A DNA stretch of 64,000 bases from Candidatus Opimibacter iunctus. Its GTDB lineage: Bacteria > Bacteroidota > Bacteroidia > Chitinophagales > Saprospiraceae. How positions within the stretch are numbered: the first letter of the stretch is position 1; the number at the start of each line of letters is the position of its first letter. The notes under the pieces were generated by a model. That model did not search any database. It was not told where the DNA came from and worked only from the letters and a program-made list of their open reading frames with translations. The position numbers and the translations under genes were made by a program. The stretch is taken from positions 62,001 through 126,000 of the forward strand of contig JADJVH010000009.1 of assembly GCA_016716665.1 (NCBI GenBank), given 5' to 3'. Shown piece after piece: positions 35,697-43,446 of the stretch.

Positions 35697-36777
35697 ATGG
35701 CAAGCCAAGAAATTTTAGATCTGCTTAGAACGGGAAAAGAAACCTGGAATGATAGACATCTCCGAGATTGGTCAGAATATGATTTATCAGATGCCAACCT
35801 CGAAGGAATGGATCTTTCCGAATTTCATCTTTCAGGAGTAAATTTTAAAGGTGCGATTTTACGACATACAATATTAGATAGAGCAAATCTGGGCTGGTGT
35901 GATTTGACAAATGCTGATATGCGAAATGCTCACATGTTCTCAGGAGACCTTCATCATGCTGAATTAATAGGTGCAAATTTGGAAAACATGGAGATTGTGG
36001 GAGTGAACCTGAATGGAGCAAATTTGGAAGGGCCAATCTAAAAGGTGCTGCAATTTTTTTCATGTTTCCTGAGAAAGACAAATTTTTACTAATTGTGATA
36101 TGACTAATTCAAACATTGGAGGATCATCCTTTATAGGTAGTATTCTTGATGGGACCATTTTTGATGGAAGTAAAGTTTATGGTAGCAGCGTATGGGACAC
36201 TAAAGGCACTATTAAATCTCAAAGGGATCTGATAGTTACTAACGACGAAGCTGCGGTTATTACCGTTGATAATATAAAAATGGCTCAGTTTCTGTACCTT
36301 CTGATTACAAATGAAGAAATAAAAGATGCCGTTGATACCTTAACATCGAGAGTTGTTTTAATTCTTGGAAGGTTTACACCGGATAGGAAGCAAGTCCTGG
36401 ATCAAATGAAGTCCTCTTTGCGGGGAATGGGATTAATACCGGTTATTTTTGATTTTGAAGGTCCTACTTCCCAAGACTTTACTTCAACAGTCCAATTGTT
36501 AGCGAGGATTTCGCTTTTTGTAATTGCAGATCTTACGGACCCAAAATGCATACCGCATGAATTATATTCTATAGTTCCGGATCTTAGGACTGTACCTGTT
36601 CAATGTATAATTCTTCAAGGTGTTGAACCTTATGCAATGTTTAAAGACTTAAAAGTATATCCTTGGGTTATGCCCTTACTTCATTATGAATCGAGTGATG
36701 CTTTACTAAGCAACTTCCAGAAAGATATCTTTGATCCCTCTAAACAAAAGGCTGAAGAGCTCAGAAGCAAAATATAG
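35697..36777 (+). CDS. Pentapeptide-repeat protein fused to a TIR-like domain, frameshifted
   Basis: The first frame (35697-36041) is a pentapeptide-repeat helix (A-x-L/F-x-x units: DANLEGMDLSEFHLSGVNFKGAIL ... NADMRNAH ... ANLENME). The second (36100-36777) continues it (SNIGGSSFIGSILDGTIFDGS) and then has a TIR-like alpha/beta fold: VVLILGRFTPDRKQVLDQMK, LIPVIFDFEGPTSQDF, SLFVIADLTDPKCIPHE, YPWVMPLLHYES. Adding one G at 36030-36032 and one T at 36083-36087, both homopolymers, joins them. TIR-like domains bind nucleotides and often act in immunity. An A+T-rich -7 element (TATTTTTG, 35684-35691) lies six bases before the start. Confidence 0.7.
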
Positions 36778-36860
36778 TACTTTTGTTTGCTTGCGATTTT
36801 GAATATTTTCATTGTGTGAAAATCAATCATTATTCTGTTTTAAAAACCCATTTTCTTCTC

Positions 36861-37958
36861 ATGAATATGAATGATGACAACTCCGGTCTTGATGAAAATT
36901 CAACAAAACCAATAATTATTAAGCTTACTAACCCACATGCTACTCAAGAAGAAAATCTTACATTATTTGCTAGTGTATGGCTTGACCTGATAAAAAAAGA
37001 TAATTTAGCTTTTTACAACTTCGGTCTTGACCTTGTAAAAAGGACCCCATTTGGAATATTATCACCGAATGATCTTCATAAAGCATTGTCAGTTGCTATA
37101 GCGCATAAAGCGACTAATATTAAAAAGAATAACAAAGAGATCAATTGGGTCAAGAACTTCTGGAAAAAGTCAGGAAAACTATTAAAATTAAATATAAGTG
37201 AAGTACAATTCCAAAGCCTTTCCTTCGAAGATTTTATTCTTATTGCAGCCACTCAGCTAATTTACAGTAATGAAATATTGAAATTACTTAATTTAGAAGA
37301 AGCTGAATCAAATAATATATCAGTAAAAGTGTTCAAATCTACTCTAACTCTTGACGAAGCTGAGAAAATTGCTTCAATAGTAGAAAATATTCTTATTTCT
37401 CCCAAACTTTCCTACGTATACAGATTCTCTGAATTACAAGGATATAATCGGATTGATGTGGCACATGCCTTGATGATTAGTATTGCGCATACATACAAAG
37501 AGGGCAGAAAACATCCACAGTTCAAGTCCTTATTTGCCAAATTTACTGAAGGGGCAGACACCTCTCTCATGCATATTGCAATGCGTGGGATTCCAGATAG
37601 AGAATTTGCTGCCTTAGGTAATAATTACGAATTATCAGATTTAATTGAATTAGCAGGGAAGTGGAGTTTAATCCCAATGCCAGGTTATGAGGGCTCAAAT
37701 CCCTTGAGCCTAGAAGAACAAAAGTTATTCGGAAAGTTGAAAATGCCTTCATCCATTGTGGAATTTTGCTCAAAGGTTATATCGACTGACTCTCAAGATT
37801 ATTGGCAAAGGATATATGCACACATAGGACTTGAATACCCAAAATGGTATTGGGATGCTACTAAAACTATTCCTTCCTCAAAGAGTAATCAATCAAGATC
37901 GGGGTGTTTTAGTGTCATTATTGCTATGGTTTTACTAAGTCTCATCATCTTATTATGA
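36861..37958 (+). CDS. Hypothetical tail-anchored protein
   Basis: The likely start is 36861 (MNMNDDNSGLDE); upstream residues in the same frame look like leader DNA. The 365 residues are mostly helical, with two similar segments (KRTPFGILSPNDLHKALSVAIAHKATN and RFSELQGYNRIDVAHALMISIAHTYKEG). The last 20 residues are a hydrophobic helix (GCFSVIIAMVLLSLIILL), so the protein is probably held in the inner membrane by its C-terminus. The base composition is A+T-rich. Not recognised. It lies among candidate immune genes. Confidence 0.6.
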   Translation: MNMNDDNSGLDENSTKPIIIKLTNPHATQEENLTLFASVWLDLIKKDNLAFYNFGLDLVKRTPFGILSPNDLHKALSVAIAHKATNIKKNNKEINWVKNFWKKSGKLLKLNISEVQFQSLSFEDFILIAATQLIYSNEILKLLNLEEAESNNISVKVFKSTLTLDEAEKIASIVENILISPKLSYVYRFSELQGYNRIDVAHALMISIAHTYKEGRKHPQFKSLFAKFTEGADTSLMHIAMRGIPDREFAALGNNYELSDLIELAGKWSLIPMPGYEGSNPLSLEEQKLFGKLKMPSSIVEFCSKVISTDSQDYWQRIYAHIGLEYPKWYWDATKTIPSSKSNQSRSGCFSVIIAMVLLSLIILL

Positions 37959-38059
37959 GATTTAAAGTATTATCAATTTATAACAATAGTCCCGGATGAG
38001 CACAAGTGAAACCGCAAGTTCATCAACTTCGGACGTATTTTCCTGAGTCTAACGATTAG

Positions 38060-38734
38060 TCATTCCGAAACTATTTGGGAACCTGTGGTCCATTCATAGG
38101 CGACATTTTTTAATTGATCAGTTGGCAGGAGTGTTGCTATGTCACCCATATGGCCAATAAAAATCTCAATATGGCCACTTTCATCAGAAGGAATGAAAAA
38201 CCTAACCTCTTCTTGATCTTTGAAGAAAATATCTTTATCAAAATGGTCTAACTTATCGTGAGTGACTTTGGGATCATAATACAGAACAGGGCCATATTCA
38301 TAAATCCGATTTTCACTTTCCATTGCAGATTTTACTCGGTCTAAAAAGGTTTGAATATCCCAAATTAGTACTGCTGTATCGCCCCCGGTAAATACATGAC
38401 TATTGAACGACATTTTGAATTTTTCATGCATCTTATTTTCAAGACTGTCTCTTCTAATGCCGTGCAGACAGTAAACATTGCCTTTTGGTGCATTGCTGAG
38501 TCCGAAAAGTGTTGCAGGGCCTTTGCTTTGCTGCCCGCTTTCATCATGAAGCGTTACTTCAGGCATTTGCATAATAAAATCCAGCCCTTCGTGGGGATCA
38601 CGCATGAATTGGTTTTCACACGTTCGATAAAATATGAGAGTATTCAAGTACATTTTGCCATGGGTAAACAGATCTTCCATATGCTGTTTTTGCCCAATTT
38701 TGTAAAAAAGGTTATATGTGATTTGTCCGTTCAT
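38060..38734 (-). CDS. Hypothetical accessory protein next to the caspase-like gene
   Basis: The frame can be read from a TTG at 38776, but the ATG at 38734 (MNGQITYNLFYKIGQ) is preferred. It has an N-terminal motif F-Y-K-I-G-Q...HMEDLFTHGKMYLNTLIFYRTCEN...RDPHEGLD that I have seen in small uncharacterised proteins of mobile DNA. The middle has a beta-rich FGLSNAPKGNVYCLHG segment. No known catalytic motif is visible. It follows the caspase-like gene without a gap, so the two are probably one operon. Confidence 0.6.
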   Translation of the reverse strand: MNGQITYNLFYKIGQKQHMEDLFTHGKMYLNTLIFYRTCENQFMRDPHEGLDFIMQMPEVTLHDESGQQSKGPATLFGLSNAPKGNVYCLHGIRRDSLENKMHEKFKMSFNSHVFTGGDTAVLIWDIQTFLDRVKSAMESENRIYEYGPVLYYDPKVTHDKLDHFDKDIFFKDQEEVRFFIPSDESGHIEIFIGHMGDIATLLPTDQLKNVAYEWTTGSQIVSE

Positions 38735-38776
38735 GACTTTTGGAATTGATTTTTTAGGTAACGATCCAGCCCACAA

Positions 38777-39664
38777 TTAGGGGTTTTTACTGAAGTGCTC
38801 CAAAATTCTACCCTCTATTTGGAACTTCTCTTTTAGCTCTGGAAAACGGTCAATCATAAGAAAAGACTCAGCCATCTTAATTAATATTCTAATGCTTTCT
38901 TGACGCTTGGCATGAAGATATAATTTTAGTGATTGATTGAAATTTGAGGCCCGAAAGGTTTTATTGCCTTTATTGAATAAAGCTTCTAACTCTGAGGCTG
39001 CTTTGATTTTGTATCCAGGAGAGAATATGGTTGATTTGATATGTGCTGCAATTCTTAAAGTCATATTATCTGCTAAAAAAATATCATGTGTCTTGGTCTT
39101 GCTATTCAGTAGTAAATAGGATTCGCTGAAGTTTTTTGTTTCAAAGAGATGTTTGTAAAATTGTTGATAGGCATCTCTAGTTTCAATATTCATGACCTGG
39201 TGATGGGGGCCTATGCACATAAAAAAGGGACTTGGTTTTTCTGCAAGAACCGATTCCATTGAGTATAACGCATTGTAAAATCCTTTACACACATTCATGA
39301 AGATTATCAGGCTATTCTTGCAAGCCACATTGATTGGAATGAGTGCATCACAAAAGTCTTTCCATGAGACAAATTCCTTTGATGGATTTAGCTCAAAGCC
39401 ATTTTCATCTCCATGAAGATCAAGGTGAAGTATCGGTCGGATATCATGTTCTAAGATTGCTTGGGTAATGCCTAAAAATAATTCGATAAGTTCCTTTTTG
39501 TCAGTGACAGTCTGATAGTTCATGGCAATAGACTCTGCCTTATATGTATACGAGATTAGATCGTCATATAACCACTTTCCCGTCTTAGATTCGGTAGGGT
39601 ACAGCGATTCAATGAATATGATATTATTATACTGAATATTGTATGTGAATGGATTTTTTATCAT
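38777..39664 (-). CDS. Caspase/CHAT-like cysteine protease homologue
   Basis: 295 residues. The first 180 follow the caspase-like fold: a strand before PILHLDLHGDENGFEL (catalytic His84 in L-H-G), the helix SWKDFCDALIPI, the strand SLIIFMNVCKG with the catalytic Cys126, and PFFMCIGPHHQVMNIETRDAYQQFYKHLF, as in CHAT domains (G-P-x-x-x-I/V-x-D/E). The last 90 residues are helical and may bind a partner. Bacterial caspase-like proteases serve in abortive defence, for example in Craspase and gasdermin systems. The substrate here is unknown, and no gasdermin-like gene is seen. Confidence 0.65.
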   Translation of the reverse strand: MIKNPFTYNIQYNNIIFIESLYPTESKTGKWLYDDLISYTYKAESIAMNYQTVTDKKELIELFLGITQAILEHDIRPILHLDLHGDENGFELNPSKEFVSWKDFCDALIPINVACKNSLIIFMNVCKGFYNALYSMESVLAEKPSPFFMCIGPHHQVMNIETRDAYQQFYKHLFETKNFSESYLLLNSKTKTHDIFLADNMTLRIAAHIKSTIFSPGYKIKAASELEALFNKGNKTFRASNFNQSLKLYLHAKRQESIRILIKMAESFLMIDRFPELKEKFQIEGRILEHFSKNP

Positions 39665-39873
39665 TACACATTGTAGGCGTTTTGATTATGGTTATTGGCA
39701 GGTACCTCGCTCGGATAGTGCTGAAGACTTACCCATAGAGCCTGGGATGGCGAGCCATAATTTAAAAAATGGAGGATTATTTTCTTCAAACCTAAGGAGA
39801 TATGATATAATCTATTTCTAAAGGACATTAATTATTCTACACACTGCTTAATGGATATTCTAAGTGCCACAAT

Positions 39874-40266
39874 TTAATTTTCTTGCTTTAATTTAGTAAA
39901 ATTGATTAAAGGCAGCAGCAAAGGTGGCAACCCAGCTTCAAGTGTTAAATGCCTTACATGATATCGTATAGAAGGAAAAATGATTGCAGGGGCATTTATC
40001 TTTGCAAAATCAGAGGTCTCTTCGGCAGATTCACTTGAAGTTGTAAAAACGCCTTGATAGGCTGCATTCACCTTAAGTTTTGGTTCCGGAAGTTCAATAT
40101 TTATTTCAAGTACAACCACAATATCTTGGTCAATTTTTGAATGATTCGCAGTTAAGATAAATGTTTCCTTGGGAATCTCCAATTCAGTAGTATCTCCAAC
40201 GGAAAAATTAGACTTAATCAAGCTAAGTGACTTGAGTTGAAATGTTGCTAATGCGTCCTCTGTCAT
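39874..40266 (-). CDS. SecB-like chaperone
   Basis: 130 residues with the SecB pattern: LKSLSLIKSNFSV, a strand set around ELEIPKETF, AYQGVFTT, then APAIIFPSIRYHVRHLTLEAGLPPLLLPLINFTKL, where FPxIR, the PPLLL turn and PINF are hallmark positions. True SecB serves protein export, but SecB-like proteins encoded beside toxin genes are the third partner of toxin-antitoxin-chaperone systems. This one is the last gene of a three-gene operon (two bases after the preceding stop), with a HEPN protein as its first gene. The start is the ATG at 40266. Confidence 0.75.
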   Translation of the reverse strand: MTEDALATFQLKSLSLIKSNFSVGDTTELEIPKETFILTANHSKIDQDIVVVLEINIELPEPKLKVNAAYQGVFTTSSESAEETSDFAKINAPAIIFPSIRYHVRHLTLEAGLPPLLLPLINFTKLKQEN

Positions 40267-40268
40267 GG

Positions 40269-40895
40269 TTAAGCAGCCTTTAGTAATTCTTCATTAGTAT
40301 ATTCAAAATCCAAAGAATTTTCCAACTCATCATTAAACCCATAGAAAGCCTTTTCCCACAAATCATTTGATATCTGACAACTATAAATATCTAATATGCT
40401 GTTAAAATTTGTATTCACGTTTTCAAATCCATTAAAAAGAGTTTTTGAAATAATTGATGGACAAGAAAAGAATGAGGAAGTTATAATTGGTTTTATTGGT
40501 TTTATAGCTTCATTATATCTGAATATTGGTGAAGAAATTCCCCAAAAGCTGTTTCCAAAATGTAAATTTGATGGTATTTCAGAAAGAATGTTTTGCGAAG
40601 TAACCAGCCTTGTTTCAGATGATGTACCAGAATAAAGTGTTTCCGAATGTTTAAAATCAGTTAATGATGTGCTATCTACAATTGCAATATTAGCAAACGG
40701 ATATTGGGATTCAATATGAACATAGATATCATCAACCAAAGCCATAATTGATGGATCATCGAAAATTGATGGGCCAACTACTTGAAAGAAATGAGTATCA
40801 GCTGTATTGCTGTACTGATGCAGAATTTTACATCTTGGGATAATAGCAGATATCTTTTGAACAACTTCCTCCTTTATTAATGAAATAAGATCCAT
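40269..40895 (-). CDS. Unknown protein, middle gene of the HEPN/SecB operon, candidate antitoxin
   Basis: 208 residues, not recognised. The N-terminal part (THFFQVVGPSIFDDPSIMALVDDIYVHIESQYPFANIAIVDSTSL) looks like an alpha/beta domain. The C-terminal part has hydrophobic stretches and an acidic end (FNDELENSLDFEYTNEELLKAA). Its ATG overlaps the HEPN gene's stop by one base (TAATG), which implies translational coupling. By position it could be the antitoxin whose folding depends on the SecB-like partner. This is inference only. Confidence 0.55.
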   Translation of the reverse strand: MDLISLIKEEVVQKISAIIPRCKILHQYSNTADTHFFQVVGPSIFDDPSIMALVDDIYVHIESQYPFANIAIVDSTSLTDFKHSETLYSGTSSETRLVTSQNILSEIPSNLHFGNSFWGISSPIFRYNEAIKPIKPIITSSFFSCPSIISKTLFNGFENVNTNFNSILDIYSCQISNDLWEKAFYGFNDELENSLDFEYTNEELLKAA

Positions 40896-41293
40896 TAGAA
40901 GTGTTTTTTAATTAAATTGAGTAATTCAGTAGTAAATCTTTGTGCCTTCACTACTTGATCATCATGCATCTCGTTTGATCTATAGTCAGAGTATGGTCTA
41001 AAAGCTTTAAGCTCTGACATTTTGCTCTTGAAACTAGCAGCATCGGTTTTGTTGATTTTGCGAAGTTCCTCACAAAATAAATTTATGGATGCTACATGTG
41101 TTGATGTTCCTTTTTCCTTACACCATTCTACGATCCATTCGTAATTTTTATTGCACTTAGTGTCAAGAACAGAAAGAACTTGTTGAAGGCATGAATAATA
41201 TGCTGCGTGAATAGCTGGGGCAAAAAGCTTGTGTTCCCTGCTTAGAAGTGATGATTTCCAGTTCTGTTCAGATTTGACTGAGAGTACAGACAT
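40895..41293 (-). CDS. HEPN-domain protein with RSNEMH (Rx4H) motif, candidate RNase toxin
   Basis: The frame runs from 41386, but the ATG at 41293 (MSVLSVKSEQNWKSS) gives a clean HEPN protein of 132 residues. It has a helix with AIHAAYYSCLQQVLSVL and a closing helix SDYRSNEMHDDQVVKAQRFTTELL, where R105 and H110 (R136 and H141 in the longer form) make the Rx4-6H ribonuclease motif. HEPN proteins of this size are toxins or effectors that cut RNA. If the longer start is used, the first 31 residues add a hydrophobic helix. It lies directly past the CRISPR array, on the same strand as cas13b. Confidence 0.65.
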   Translation of the reverse strand: MSVLSVKSEQNWKSSLLSREHKLFAPAIHAAYYSCLQQVLSVLDTKCNKNYEWIVEWCKEKGTSTHVASINLFCEELRKINKTDAASFKSKMSELKAFRPYSDYRSNEMHDDQVVKAQRFTTELLNLIKKHF

Positions 41294-41571
41294 ACAAAGC
41301 TGACATATTAAAGATTTAACTAAACTGACTACTCCAAAAACAAATTGAGTCATAAAATCAAATACATATCGGCGGCTAATATACACTATAAACTAGAATT
41401 TGATTAAATCAATCTGATTTTCAATTGATTAACAAGGTTCCGCCAGCAAATGTTGAGTAATCGTCTTTTTTTAACATCTGTGTTTGAAATGACCCCTTCA
41501 TTTTGGGAAAGTCCCGCAATCCAAAAGTCAGCCTTAGTAACTGACTATGAAAGTTTTTGCTTTCCGCACAT

Positions 41572-43361
41572 GTTCACTACTATTAGTCAAAATGGCAGCT
41601 TTAGCACCTTTGTCGGCCGGCAAGCCACCCTGAGTATTAGTCTGTTGCCACTGCCCAAAACGGCAGCCTTAGCACCTCATGGACTGATTGCATCACTACA
41701 AATCCAAGCCTGTTGCCACTGCCCAAAACGGCAGCCTTAGCACCTTGCATGTTGTTTCTTGCCAAAAAATCATATGTCTGTTGCCACTGCCCAAAACGGC
41801 AGCCTTAGCACCCTGTTGATTTCAGTTTAAATGGTGTTTCTTCGTCTGTTGCCACTGCCCAAAACGGCAGCCTTAGCACCTGGTGAGTTTACTGAAAAAT
41901 CTCCTAAGAAAGTCTGTTGCCACTGCCCAAAACGGCAGCCTCCAGCACCGTCAATATGCAAATAATGACTCGCACGAACGTCGTTGCCACTCGCCCAAAA
42001 CGGCAGCCTTAGCACCACAGAGAAACATCAGTGCTGGTAAACAAAAGTCTGTTGCCACTGCCCAAAACGGCAGCCTTAGCACCATTGTTGAGTAATCTTC
42101 AAAGCTCCATATGTCTGTTGTCACTGCCCAAAACGGCAGCCTTAGCACCCTGTCTTGCCAGAGTTTGGCTTAAATCAAGTCTGTTGTCACTGCCCAAAAC
42201 GGCAGCCTCAGCACCGTACGTCCTTGCCTACATATTCGTCTGTATGTCTGTTGCCACTGCCCAAAACGGCAGCCTTAGCACCACATGTACACGCTCCACA
42301 CAATCGTACCACGTCTGTTGCCACTGCCCAAAACGGCAGCCTTAGCACCACATCCATTCTTGAAATGGAAGTTCTAATTGTCTGTTGCCACTGCCCAAAA
42401 CGGCAGCCTTAGCACCTCCATTACGTTTGGAACAAAGTGTTGCTTCAGTCTGTTGCCACTGCCCAAAACGGCAGCCTTAGCACCAAAAGACTGGAATCAT
42501 CATTGTCTTACCTAAGTCTGTTGCCACTGCCCAAAACGACAGCCTTAGCACCATCAAGGAAGGCTTGCACCTTCGTACTATTCGTCTGTTGCCACTGCCC
42601 AAAACGGCAGCCTTAGCACCGAAAGTTCATTTATTATTCCTTGGACAAAGAGTCTGTTGCCACTGCCCAAAACGGCAGCCTTAGCACCCCATTCAATTAA
42701 CGAAATGTGTCACACAAGTCTGTTGCCACTGCCCAAAACGGCAGCCTTAGCACCACAAGACTACAAAGAGTGACGGAATGCAAAAGTGTGATGCCACTGC
42801 CCAAAACGGCAGCCTTAGCACCCAAGCTTAGAAAAACACGCGAACCATTAATGTCTGTTGCCACTGCCCAAAACGGCAGCCTTAGCACCTTGTCGGTGAT
42901 CCTGATGGTTTAAATACATGTCTGTTGCCACTGCCCAAAACGGCAGCCTTAGCACCCGGTATTGGGAAGACTCGAGTCCTGTGAGAGTCTGTTGCCACTG
43001 CCCAAAACGGCAGCCTTAGCACCTGTCGGTAACTACGTTCCAGTTTTTGTGGAAAAGTCTGTTGCCACTGCCCAAAACGGCAGCCTTAGCACCCATGGAA
43101 AGATTGCGCTTGGTGTTCTAATATGTCTGTTGCCACTGCCCAAAACGGCAGCCTTAGCACCACCTCAGCGAATTTTGGAAATACTTTTATGTCTGTTGCC
43201 ACTGCCCAAAACGACAGCCTTAGCACCTACCAGTTCGGATGTGATTGACTTGCAACATGTCTGTTGCCACTGCCCAAAACGACAGCCTTAGCACCAATTA
43301 TGTGGACCCTTATCCTGACAAAGATGTCTGTGCCACTGCCCAAAACGGCAGCCTTAGCACC
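41572..43361 (-). CRISPR. Type VI-B CRISPR array, 27 repeats and 26 spacers
   Basis: The unit is 36-37 bases (plus strand: starts GTCTGTTGCC, centre CTGCCCAAAACGGCAG, ends CCTTAGCACC). Unit ends fall at 41608, 41676, 41744 and so on to 43361, with a period of 66-70, so spacers are about 29-33 bases. Read on the minus strand, the repeat runs GGTGC ... CTGCCGTTTTGGGCAG ... GGCAACAGA(C). The T run begins at base 17 and GGTGC pairs with GCAAC (one mismatch), as in Cas13b repeats. The unit at 41572-41608 is degenerate, which marks the trailer end. The cas13b-near end (43361) is therefore the leader side, with transcription leftward. Confidence 0.97.
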
Positions 43362-43368
43362 CGAAACT

Positions 43369-43392
43369 TTTGATAATGGACTCATTATCAAA
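43369..43392. promoter_or_regulatory. Hairpin/inverted repeat between cas13b and the CRISPR array
   Basis: TTTGATAATG (43369-43378) and CATTATCAAA (43383-43392) pair perfectly around a 4-base loop. It sits 8 bases from the first repeat in the leader and 54 bases from the cas13b stop. No T-run follows on the minus strand, so it may be an operator or processing site rather than a terminator. Confidence 0.65.
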
Positions 43393-43446
43393 TAGGTGCC
43401 ATTCTGATTTTGGGCTTTTTGGGCATGTTTCATTCTTAATTTTATG

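Noticed and set aside
41827..43291. Reading frames across the CRISPR array giving repeated CCHCPKRQP-like peptides
   Set aside because: They only translate the 36-37-bp repeats and change register with each spacer; they are not genes.
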